From the NCBI RefSeq assembly GCF_001640805.2, contig NC_066837.1, forward strand, positions 17,413,501 to 17,477,500: a stretch of DNA of 64,000 bases. The letters are read 5' to 3'. A program made the translations under genes and the position numbers. Positions 53,422 through 63,887 of the stretch are shown piece after piece (within the stretch, counting starts at the first letter, position 1; the number at the start of each line of letters is the position of its first letter). This DNA comes from Lates calcarifer. Lineage: Eukaryota > Chordata > Actinopteri > Centropomidae. The notes beneath the pieces are model-generated. The model was not told the origin of the DNA. It saw nothing but the letters and a program-made list of their open reading frames with translations, and searched no databases.

Positions 53422-53652
53422 TGTCTACACAGGAGGCATTTCAGCTGTCTCAAAAATCTGATAGAACAGTTTGCGCTCCTATTTTAATCAATCCAGCCGT
53501 CTACGCAGACCACTTAATGGCACTTTTTTCTTGATTTTCTTGATTGTGTGTTGGGCTGAGCACTGCCAAAATACAGATGACCTGCACACAATCCTCTGCC
53601 TGCTGTGCTGCTCGGCTAACACGATACTCACATTACATGGGCTGTGTAGACA
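53422..53652. mobile_element. Possible MITE with 11-bp inverted ends
   Basis: TGTCTACACAG at 53422-53432 is exactly mirrored by CTGTGTAGACA at 53642-53652, bounding about 231 bp without coding capacity. The length and the inverted ends fit a small non-autonomous DNA element. No target duplication was confirmed. Confidence 0.45.
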
Positions 53653-56600
53653 CGGTGCAAGTCTAACATTATTGGCCTGACTTATTGTAATTTGATGCGT
53701 TTTGTGTCATTTTTGAGAAATTTGACTTAAAATCTTTGTTCACGTAATTTTTAAACAGCATTTTATCAAATATTGGGACCGTGTTCCATATTCAAGCTAA
53801 ACACATGTTGCAAGCTAACGTTAGTAGTTAATTCAGTTAGCTAACACCTACACCTTGGCAGTGACAGGGCGTAAATATTTGGTAACAACTAATCTCTACA
53901 GCACATGAGAACTAGATTGTGTGATGCAACAATCTATTTTAATTTAGTGATGTGTAAATCTCCACTTAGTAAACACTGAACGTTATAACTAGGCTAAGTT
54001 TGAACAAGTCGAGGAGGCAGTGGACAGCAACAACTGCATCACATTAATTTGGGTTATTAGTAAGGGGGGGAAAATACCATTGCAGATATGTGATAACTGA
54101 TTACACTCCTCTCTATTTACTCTAGTCATACCAGAGCCAGGTCTCACAGGCTGATTGGCTAAAAGCAGGTCAGGAGGGTTCATTCTCATTTTTAAAGAGG
54201 GGTGCTGGAGGGATCCACACAGAGAAGGTCTGCTCCAGTTTTTCTTGCCCTCTCTCTTTTGTCTGCAGTGTTTGCTCTGGATTTGAGTGGTTCTTCTGGT
54301 GTTGGAGTGCTGTCAGCCCACACCCTAATGGCAGCCTCTGTTAGAGAGAGAAAGAGAGAGATCTGGGACTGTGCCGCCACTGGTAAATGGGGGCCTAAAC
54401 TAGTCTTATGGGTGTGCCCCTTTCACCTGTTGAGTCATGCCACCATGGTGTACTCACCGCCATCATTTTTGCTGCATATGCACTTAAACGTTCATATCTG
54501 TTGCACACCCAGAGTCTTTGTGACAGGTGTATGGGACATGGGTGCATTTGTTCACAGTTGCATAAAGTTTTTGCTAACATCCCCACCCCACCTCCACCGG
54601 TCATGGAGCAATCTGTTAATGCCTAATTCACCACCACCCATATCCAAGAACAACTACAGGTTCAGCTGAGCTCTCAAACAGATAAAGAGAAACCGTGGTG
54701 CATGTCGTGCCGGTAGCCCTTTCACCCTTTTTCTATTCTCTGTCCTGTCATTACTCAGTGCAACTTTGTCATCCACAGGCTTGCTGTGGTGGCACATTTA
54801 TCACTGTAAAGATGGATTTATGCAGCCATGAAAGAGCCGTTGTGTAAGCTGAGCTACAGAGAAGAAGCTACTGAACTTAAAATGTCACAGGGTACTGTAG
54901 ATACATATTCATAAAGACATTTTCACTTCTTCTCCATTCCAAAAGTTACTTTGATTAAATATTTTGAGAGCATTGCCTAATTCGGAGCATGAGCAGGGAG
55001 ACTTGCACTGACATGCTGTAATTTAAAACCCAAATATAAGCAGACGGACTGAAGTGAAACTCCTGTTTCAAAATACCTCTGTATTTATTTACACTCAATA
55101 ATACTTCCCATTTTTTATTAAAACCACTGTCCCGAGCCCGTCTGGCCTCCCACACTACTGTAGCTACTCTACTTGGTCAAGCCAAACTCAAGCTCTATTC
55201 CCTTACACCCAGAATGACACTTGAAACATGCTTATCAGGAGGGCTGTTACAGCCTCTGCTGAAATTCAAATGACTCTGTCAGATATTGGCACAGTATTTT
55301 AACATACACTCATCAGCCCCACTGAAGCTGAAGAAAGTCAGGTGACCCCGAGCAGAGACATTTGGGGGAAAAAAATTGTGTGACTCATCACTGCTTGAGT
55401 TGATTTGGACTTGATAAGGAAGTTATTGTCGTTCATCCCTCATGGCACCCTGTGGTGCCCAAACTGGTGGACCCTGCTTTGATGAGAGGATTCCAAAAAA
55501 AAGCTATCTTGTGTGAATTTGACCCCCGGTTCACCCTGTTCCCCACATTTGCTCTTGGTAAAAGCGAGGCTGGTTTCTGCGTTCAGCTGGTGCCTCAGGG
55601 AGCGATGGCGGCTGAGTAGCAGCCATGGGGGAAGCACACTGTCAGTCCTGTGATAGCCGTATGAGATTCCACATGCTCTGATGAGTAATTCCTCCCTCCC
55701 TTCTCCATCACCATGTGGTTCGTGGCCCTGAGTCATCGTCCACACTTTCCCTCGCTCCCTCTCCCCTTGTCTGTCTGTCTCTTCTCTCTCTCTCTCTCTT
55801 TCCCTCGATGCAAAGAGGATTCTTCCTTCCTTCCTTCAGCAGCGGCCGTCCCACAGGGAAACTCAACAGAATAGCCTCCCTCCGATGACTCATTCACCAA
55901 CATCGAGAGCTCCACTCCACACCGCCCGCTCTCCAGCCACGACAGCCCACCACACCACACCCAGGCCTGGATCCCAGTCCTCCATGGCCTGCTTTGCCTC
56001 CATGTCTTTCCTTGTATCTGTCTCTTTGCCTGTATCACTGCATGTCTTCTTGCACTGTCCCCGCCTGTTTCTGTGTCTTTCTAACTTCCTGGTTGCCATT
56101 TTCTGTGTCTCTCTGTGTGGCTGCTGTCTTGTCAAGATATCTCATTGTTTACCTGTCTTCACTCTCCCATCTGCCTGCCTGCATTTCTACCAGCCTGTAC
56201 TGTATATCTTCATACTCTCTGAATTTGTTCTGGCTCCACTGCTCGCCAGCCTGCCCTATTTGTCAGTCTACCTGCCTGTCTGCCGTTCTGTCTCTGTCTT
56301 TCAGTCTGTCCCCTGGCACTCAACAGCAAAGTCAAAATTGCGAAGGACACGGGGCGCCGACTCCCCTGTCTGCATGTTAAACTACGAGGAGTCGGGCAGA
56401 AAAACAACAACAGCGTAATTCACAAGTCTGACAAAAGGGAAACACTGGTATTGTTAGTAAAGAGATGCTTTTCATTCTGTCTGTGCAGTTCCCAGATAGA
56501 AATGTTAACACTTCCAACTTCGTGCTAATCTGCATTAGCAAACGTGTTGTGAAACTTTTGATGAAGGTTACTGTTCCCCTGAGACTGTGCCCTTCCATTC

Positions 56601-56800
56601 ATCCATTCATTCTGCAATTCAGTGAGCTCTGTGACTTCCACGGTCGGTTTAACTGAGGTTAAAATCTCTGAATGTGACCTATATAACCCACACATATACA
56701 CTAACTTGTGCCCTGACCCTGCAGTGCAACAGGTTGTTGATAATGAATCCCTACACGCTGTTTAGAGATCCTCTGCATGTTGCAACAGGAGATTTGTTGA
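53653..56800. other. Intergenic, pyrimidine-rich low complexity, no gene seen
   Basis: The stretches 55740-55840 and 56010-56310 are CTGT/CTCTCT-biased and produce long Leu/Ser/Cys-rich frames (to 177 residues) that look spurious. The rest is unremarkable. Confidence 0.5.
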
Positions 56801-56802
56801 CC

Positions 56803-56890
56803 ATTGCAAGAGCAATAAGGATTTTTAGGGGCATTATGACTGGGTTAATAAAACACAGCTGCCCCTAAAAGTCCCTCACTTTTCTTGCTG
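56803..56890 (-). ncRNA. mir365: microRNA precursor mir-365
   Basis: On the minus strand the 3' arm at 56815-56836 reads TAATGCCCCTAAAAATCC and onward, which I recognise as the invariant miR-365-3p (seed AATGCCC). The 5' arm at 56854-56876 reads AGGGACTTTTAGGGGCAGCT and onward, matching the miR-365-5p arm. The arms pair as TTTTAGGGGCA with TGCCCCTAAAA, with one C/A mismatch and then AGGGA/TCCTT pairing. The loop includes TTTTATTAACCCAGTCA, close to the human mir-365b loop, and the flanks CAGCAAGAAAA and TTGCTCTTGCAATG extend the stem. It lies about 2.8 kb downstream of mir-193a on the same strand, the usual vertebrate pairing. Confidence 0.97.
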
Positions 56891-59640
56891 CCTTTTCTTT
56901 CTCACTCCCTCCCTCCCTCCCTAGCTTAATCTTTGTATGTCTCATTCCAAACTTTTGAGATCAAACTACAACATTTGCTGGCTCCTCGAGTGTGATTCGG
57001 TGCATAACTTTGGTATCTGTTCAATCGTGGCTAAAGAAATGTAACGACCTGGAGTGACCACAACGTCTGAAGTTTGACCTTTCTGGAGGGGGGGTCATAC
57101 GTTTCACAGAAAGCGAGCATACTTTCCAGTATTTATGAATTGTATATTTATAATGGCAGAGTTTTATTGGGATTTGCAGTGACGTTTTTAAAGGGGGTTG
57201 AATGAGTTCAGAGCAGAATTTCCAAGAAGGAGCGCTCTGTGTGTTCATTAGAAGTTGAAGGCTTGCGCAGAAAAGGTAAACACAATCTGGAGCTTTTACT
57301 TCAGTAGAGTTGTCTATATGATGCTCACAATATCATACAAGTGTGCTGATTGTTACGGTTGATTTGAGAACTAAGTGAACCCTGTTACCAGAGGCAGAAA
57401 ACAACCTGGGAAATGTAGGGAAAAGTCTATTTAAAGCAAGTCTACGACCCTGCTAACAAATGGTGTGAGGAGAGAATATGAGACAGCCGTGGTGGAAAAA
57501 AAAAAAAAAAAAGATGTAAGCAACACTGTGCAGCAAGTGGCGAGATGAGTCCGATTGGGCCTTTTAAACAATGTGAAATGCCACTGAGAGAGGCTTGGCA
57601 GGCAGTAGCAGCCAGCACTGTTTAATATCACAACTTTAATCAGCACACTTGGTGACTATCCCAGAGCTCCCCGTAGCCACGCTGCTTATTCAAACCAGGC
57701 TCATTCCACCAAGCCTCCCTTACTAGGCCCTCAGCTCTCGCTCTCGCGCTGGCTCGTACTCTCCTGCAGCATATATGGAGAGCTTTTGGCTGGAGTGGTT
57801 TTATCTGCTTTCTGTGATGTGTCATTGTGCTTTAGTGGGCTACGCTGGAGGGACTGAGCGATGATTGTTGAGTGCATCCCGACCAATCTGAGGTGCACTA
57901 GAATCATTTAATGTTTTCTCTGTATTTGATTTTAAATGTGCTTTATGATAAACGTCTGACCACAAGGACGTTAAGAGCGTTTGAAACGTTTTCTACACCT
58001 AACATCGTTAATGAGCATAAAGATATCACCTACAGTCACAAGGAATTTAATTAAAGCCTTAAAAAGGTTTGACAAAGTGTCAGCTTTCCTGTAACTTCAG
58101 TCCACAGCAGCTTATTACAGACGCAACGAGAAATAGCAGGCTTGTAAAAACAAATGACCTGCCACTGATCTGTTATACATGACCTACAAATAACTTATGA
58201 TCAAGTACTAACTTTTTAATAAATAAAACTGACAGAAAGATGAATGTTGACGGCTTCCCACCTACAGTGGTGTCAGGGGGGAGTCTGTTTCATTTGCAGG
58301 ACGGTTTTAAGTGTGTTTTAATAATCACAGAGGTCTTGTGTTTTTAAAATAAAAATCCCATGCTTCAGCGAATGTCTTACCTATGTGTCACTTGCAGCAC
58401 GGAGATGCCACCACGGCCCTCCGCTCTATTAATTACATAAAGCATCTAGTGTCAGGATGCTAAATTCATTAGCGAGGTATGTACGGCATGCTAGGGTCAG
58501 GACAGATATAGAAACAGGCCTCCAAAACAACTTCTTCCCCGCTTGACACACTTGTTAAACATAATAGAGTATGGCACTTTGTGATTTTTGACTTTTAAAA
58601 AAAATAATTTAGGTATGTGTATGTGGAGCTGGAGCTGTAAGCTGACACAATAGTGGTTAATTTTTTCGTATTAAATTGCTCGTCTAAGTTCAAGCAGGAG
58701 GGTATGAGTAATTTGCTGGTGACTGTGCAAATTCAAGTTTTTATCATGTGTAGTCTTTGAAGAGAGATCAAGGAAACAACATTAACTGATTCTACTAGCA
58801 AGTTTAACCTTCCTCTTTTTTTTTTTACCCAATTTGGCCTAGTTTTTGATTTAGCTAAAAAAAACATGGAAAAAATTGATTTGTTTTGAAAACAATTTAT
58901 CAAGAACTGTACAGCAGAATGAGGCCAGCAAGGAAATGCAGAGCCACCTTTTTTTTTCTTTGAGAAATGGCATGTGAGAGCTGTTCATCACTGTATGTAT
59001 CTGAGAGAGGACAACCTCTGCTCTGGTTTTCTGTGACACTCTTGAGAAGCATGCTTCTCTTTCACCAGGCTTTATGTGTAAAGTTCAGCTTTGACTAATC
59101 AAAGTTTTTTTTAGCCAATTACTAAGCAATGACGTTGAGGGTTTGAGCTATTAAATAGTTCATTTTACATACTTTAACCTCCATGTTTTTTCTTCTGACT
59201 GACTACCTGCAGCTGTTTGCCCTTTTTTTATTTGTGAGGTTTACTGTGTTTAGTGTTCCTCATACATTAAGCATTAAAATTCAACCAAAAGGCCTGTATT
59301 GTATTGTAATGCATATGTTTATTATACGCCTATGGTGTTTAATAGTGACTTTATGGTGACCTTATCCCACAATACTTTGTGTTCAGGCTTCACAGTTTCA
59401 CTATAATATCCTCTAAAAATTATTAACGATCACAATATGTATCTCCGATATTAATGGTGTGTTCACTGACCTTATCGAGCTTTATACTTTATCTCCTGAC
59501 GTATCACTATGCTTTTTCAAAAATGTGCCGCGATTGTCCGTTTTTGTTCTTCGTAAAGACCTCCCATCTCCTCCCTATTTCTTTTCTTTAAAAGATTAAC
59601 ACGCAGCAGGGGTGTGTTGTCTATAACTTGGTGGTCACAT
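56891..59640 (-). other. Spacer between mir-193a and mir-365, probably within one primary transcript
   Basis: No protein gene was seen in either strand. An A-run lies at 57497-57513 and poly(T) runs near 58820 and 58950. Around 58420-58480 there are several TAATTA/ATTAAT homeodomain-like cores (ATTAATTACATAAAGC, TAAATTCATTAGCG). That this is transcribed as pri-miRNA is inferred from the shared strand and known clustering of the family. Confidence 0.5.
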
Positions 59641-59718
59641 GAGCCAGAAACTGGGACTTTGTAGGCCAGTTGAATTAATTAAGGACTCACCTTGCCCGCA
59701 AAGACCCAGCCTCTGACA
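59641..59718 (-). ncRNA. mir193a: microRNA precursor mir-193a
   Basis: On the minus strand the 3' arm at 59650-59671 reads AACTGGCCTACAAAGTCCCA and onward, identical as recalled to vertebrate miR-193a-3p (seed ACTGGCC). The 5' arm at 59687-59708 reads TGGGTCTTTGCGGGCAAGGT and onward, matching miR-193a-5p with small changes. CTGGGTCTTTG pairs with CAAAGTCCCAG with a single T/T mismatch, and the outer AGAGG..TTTCTG extends the stem. The loop is short and AT-rich (CCTTAATTAATTC). The 3' arm favours miR-193a over miR-193b, whose mature form differs internally. It lies upstream of mir-365 in transcription sense. Confidence 0.97.
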
Positions 59719-59724
59719 CACACC

Positions 59725-59760
59725 GTCATCATCATCATCACCATCATCATTATTATCATG
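59725..59760. repeat. (CAT)n trinucleotide repeat beside mir-193a
   Basis: An imperfect CATCATCATCATCACCATC array lies only a few bases from the base of the mir-193a hairpin, on the 5' side of the precursor in transcription sense. It gives a poly-Asp-like spurious frame on the minus strand. Confidence 0.85.
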
Positions 59761-59879
59761 AGTCCCAACACCGGGGATTCTGTGTGGAGGAAACTCCAAC
59801 CTATGGTTTCTGGAAATGTCCTTTGTAGTACATTTTTTCTTTCTCTGATCCAGACCAGGTAACGAGGGAATAATGCGAA

Positions 59880-60799
59880 AGGGTTTAATCACGCCGATAC
59901 GTACCCACCGATCTGCTGTCTGTCAGCGTCTGGAGAAGTAGGTGATGCTGCCCAGTCGTTGTTACCTGCATGCGTACCGGGGCAGGTGTCAGCAGCATCC
60001 CCGTGGCCATAGGGGGACTTCGCGTAAAAAGCGCCGACTGTCTGGTTGGTTGTCTGGCTGCCTGGAGGAGATCGCGTCTGCAAGCGAAGTTGAACTTCGC
60101 CGTTCACCCACCGCCAGCACCAGCACCACCGCCGCCCCAGTAATATCTGATCACTTGGCGTTGCACGCATCCCAAATTGAGCAAGATTATCCTTTTGGGG
60201 TGGGGGGTTGGGGGTGGGGGGGCGAATTGTCTTTTGGAATAACGTCGGACAGCCCACCCCCCCGGCCTATCTTTTCCCCTCTGCCCAAGGAGGAAAAAAA
60301 AAACATGTAGACGCAACAGTGTCGCGCCTTGTGCCAGTCTCCCCCCACCTCCCTCCCTCCCTTAAAAAAAAAAAAAAAGCTGCGTTTCCCACCGAGAGAT
60401 CCCCGGTGCGCACCCAGCACATGCCAGTCACCCAATATCCATTCTGGAAAGAGACAGCCGGGAAGACTAAGGAGACGGAGAGAGAAAGGAGCCTTCTGCT
60501 GCTGCTGCTGCTGCTGCTGCTCCTGCCACTGCCATGCTGCAGCCTCGATACTGTGAGCAGGATATTCCCAAACAGCTGGAAGGAGCTGATATATGGTGCT
60601 GCGCCCTCGTGTTGGGCCCTCCCCAAAATGGACCGGTGCTAAGTGGTAACCTGGTTATTTTCAGCGCGTCACTGGCTCGTCTCCAATTATAGGTTTCCGT
60701 CGGGGGCGCAGCAGCGTGGCCCTCGTATCCCCAATAATTCTGAGATGAGGACTTGAAAACGTCCGAGAGCACTTACATTGAGTAATGTCCGAGCATGTG

Positions 60800-60833
<34 letters not shown>

Positions 60834-61060
60834 CGCGCCTGTAACTGCACGCATTCCTGCGGTGTGTTGGCTCGTCCGTCCACATGCGCCACACAGGGAC
60901 CGTACCGCGCTAGGCTGCGTCTCCGGCGGCTCCGGGGCGGCTCGTCTGCGGCTCTCTCAAGGTGTTCCCCTCTTTTATCGATGCTGCTCGGGAAGCTATA
61001 TACATCCCAGGTCCATCACACCTCTCCTGTTACCTCCCTGACCAGCAACATGTTAGCGTG
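59880..61060 (-). promoter_or_regulatory. CpG-rich block, candidate promoter of the mir-193a/365 primary transcript
   Basis: Composition changes sharply to GC- and CpG-rich here: ACGCCGATACG, GCGTACCGGGGC, CTTCGCGTAAAAAGCGCCG, AGATCGCGTC, CCGTACCGCGC, CTCCGGCGGCTCCGGGGCGG. The surrounding 40 kb is CpG-poor. It begins about 160 bp upstream (in minus-strand sense) of mir-193a, where a pri-miRNA promoter would sit; it could also serve the plus-strand gene starting near 63.8 kb. It contains a (CTG)n run at 60496-60521, G- and A-runs, and a TG array at 60797-60834. Open frames across it on both strands are compositional. Promoter role and direction are inferred. Confidence 0.5.
60496..60521. repeat. 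(CTG)n trinucleotide run in CpG-rich block
   Basis: About eight to nine CTG units followed by CTCCTGCC. They produce a spurious poly-Leu/poly-Cys/poly-Ser frame. The run lies inside the candidate promoter block. Confidence 0.9.
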
Positions 61061-62900
61061 CTGCGACCCCTGGTGGCAGCGACGTGCCACGACACATCAT
61101 CACATGCATGTGCCAAAACACAAGCTTTATTGTTGTATTCACATCAGTGAGTGTGATCACGTGTACCTGCACATCAGGGGCAATAACAGCGTCACAGCTG
61201 GATCCTGTCGGACAGATGTAATTGGCTTTTCTATGATTTTCCCTTTTTTAGTTATTATTTGGTTCTATTCTGTTTTTTTTTTTTTTTTTTTGGCTATATT
61301 TCCCATTCAATCATAACACCTAGATTATTTTGTGTTCTGCTCTATTCTGAAATTTTGTATGGTTTTATTTTATTCAGTTCAGTTTAATTCAAAGGTGCTT
61401 TACTGACATTAAAGTCCCCCCACCCCACCCCAAAAAAACCAATGTTGCCAGTCCAACACAAAACAGTTCAGCTAATTTTATTCTCCTCTGTTCTATTCTT
61501 ATATTTTTCACTCTGTCATATCCTCTTTCTATTCTGCCGTTTTAATACTGTATTCTGATATTTTTTCTGTTCTGTTCTATTCAATTGCCGAGGTCATGCT
61601 CCACTTTTAGTGCCTGTGGTGACGCTCTCATATGGCATTAGTCAGCTGCTTCAATGTATCAACGGAGCCCGTAATAATGCCGGAAATTGGTGGGGGGCAT
61701 ATTATCAAAATAAAGTAAAAGACCTGAAACTTAGACCGGAAGAATCTACCATGTATTTGAATAGCAAATCAAACTGTCCACTTCTTATATTCCCGTCTTC
61801 CGTGCACATATTCACACGTTCGGGAAATTTCTGTCAACAGGAAAAGGTGAAATTTATGTTAGGGGTTTTGAGGCTTTTATTGTTGAAGGGATTTGACCGG
61901 AAACGATGTTTGTCATTCAGGCTGACTTGATAAAAAAAAATAGCAACGTCCGACCCTGAGAGGAACAGCCCGGCTTCTCTTAAACAAGATAATTCATCAC
62001 ACCATTAACAGCAGGACGAATGTTCATCATCATCTCCATCCTCACATTAACGTCTGACACCCGGCGGTGAGTTTTGGCTCCGTTCACAAATGTCTTCGCA
62101 GTACAGCCTGTGCGCTTTGATCTCTGTGTGCCACATAATCTCCCCCCCCCCGTTCCTCATTTGCCTCAAACCCAAGTTCCTGTTGCACCGCAGAATCGGG
62201 AGTTTTTGTTTTTATCTTGAGCAGATCAAATGTCAGATCATGTGAATCCTATTGAGTACTGGACCAAATTGAAATGACGTCAGCATGTGTTGGGGGAGTC
62301 AGTCGACCAATGAAGCAGAGAGAGAGGCAGGAATGTAAAGGCCCCGGGTGTTTGGGGTAGGAAGGCACATACTAATTCTTAAACGGTGGTTTACAGTTGT
62401 TGCAGCTGACATTACTCACAGGGATATTATATAACTTTTGGAAGGAGAGTTAACATGTTATGTCTCTTAAAAATAAAAAGTAGAATTTAAAAAACACCCT
62501 AATTCAAGTCTAATATGTGTCTGGGTTCTGTTTATACAGGTCTGGAGTGATCAGTAGCTTTTGGTAGATAATGTTAGCTAAGGTTAGCTAACTTTAAAGA
62601 TAGATACTGCTGTGTCATTTTGTTGATTTTAAGATCTTTTCAATATCATGTCATGGATAAGGTTTCAATGGTTTCGTTACAAAAGAGAGAGGCTAACACA
62701 ATTACCTCACCAAGAGACCTGCTCATTGTTTCTTATCTTCCTTTCCACTCACTTTTATCATTCGTAATGATAACATCTTTAAAATGTCAGACTTGTGAAA
62801 ATACTTGAAAACAACAGCAAAGTTTAGTGTGCCATTAGTTTTGCAGTTGCCACTTCTAGACATAGTGACCACTGTTCATCAAAAGTTACGAGTCTCCCTT
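61061..62900. other. Upstream flank with CRE and CCAAT motifs, no gene seen
   Basis: A perfect TGACGTCA site (62275-62282) and a CCAAT box (62307-62311) lie 25 bp apart in an otherwise AT-rich region. Pyrimidine runs occur at 61270-61295 and 61500-61590. No exon was recognised. Confidence 0.4.
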
Positions 62901-63390
62901 TAGGTAAAAAATACCTCAGTGTAAAAGTAAGTCTTGCTTTTATAATTACACTCCAGTAAAGAGAGGAGCACTATTGGCAAAATGTACTGATAATATCAAA
63001 AGTAAAAGCATACAGAATAATTGCTGTCAGAATTCTATTTGGTTTATTGAACTATTAGATGATGAGTGATGCAACAGTGTGTAAGATAGATTTTAATGTT
63101 TTAGCTGAGCCAAATTGGGCTAATTCAACCTACTTTGTATCTAGGATAGTTTCATCTATAAGTATGTGTCATATTTTATAAGATTACATATAAGATTACA
63201 TACTTTCTAATCTAAATAAAATCTTAATCCTATGGAGGTAGTAACTAGAATTGTCGAGGAAAAGTAGTTAAGTAGAAACTGAAACATTTCCCTTTAAACT
63301 GTAGTGGAGCAGAAGTACAAAGTAGCATAAGATAGAAATACTCATGTAGAAGTACCTCAAAATTGTAATTGTATTTTTAACTTGCATGGG
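62900..63390 (-). mobile_element. Teleost interspersed element, reverse-orientation copy of the 31.9 kb family
   Basis: GCAAAATGTACTGATAATAT, ATCAAAAGTAAAAGCATAC, AACATTTCCCTTTAAACTGT, AGTGGAGCAGAAGTACAAAG, TAGCATAAGATAGAAATACT and AGTACCTCAAAATTGTAA are the reverse-complement motifs of the 31850-32650 element. The middle is diverged, and the right end is truncated near 63390. Confidence 0.7.
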
Positions 63391-63887
63391 CACCTAACTT
63401 CTTTTTATTTTATAGACTAAGAGCTTAATCAATTAACTGACAATGAATCAATAATGAATATTACTATGTGTTGCACCCCTGAAGTACAGTACTTCAGTAG
63501 ATATCAATCAAACACTGTTAAATTACGGTACACAGATTACAGGAGTTTTATGCTAAAAGCTAGTTATTTTAGCCCAGTTCTATTCCTGAATGTCATCACA
63601 GAGAAAGTATAAAGATTGCTGTTTTTGTTTCGCTCTCCCCACAGACAGTTTTGAAGTTTTTTTTTTTTTTTACCAACAATCTTCTGATATGTAGCTCCTC
63701 TTGACCAAATGGTTTGTTCTTGGTCGGAGAGATGTAACAGTGGTTGGTGTTTTTAGGTAGTCACTATGCCCACACATCGCTCTCTCCTCTCTGCACCATG
63801 TGTCACCCTCTTCTCTTGCTCTTTGTAGTGCAGTGGGGCCAATAAGCAGCGGATGCGGCCGGTGCCCGGCTGCAGGCGGCCCTCTCA

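Noticed and set aside
55885..56418. 177-residue plus-strand frame with apparent membrane-like Leu/Ser/Cys segments
   Set aside because: It reads a CTGT/TCTGTC-biased stretch in a way that mimics hydrophobic segments; there are no exon borders or conserved motif.
59641..59718. Naming the hairpin mir-193b
   Set aside because: The mature 3' arm has the CTACAAAGTCCC form of miR-193a; as recalled, miR-193b differs internally (CTCAAAGTCCC). The coprs/rab11fip4 context also fits 193a.
60208..60642. 144-residue plus-strand open frame with a poly-Leu run that looks like a signal peptide
   Set aside because: The Leu run is one reading of the (CTG)n repeat, the other parts are Lys runs from poly(A) and Pro-rich filler, and overlapping frames on both strands are equally open.
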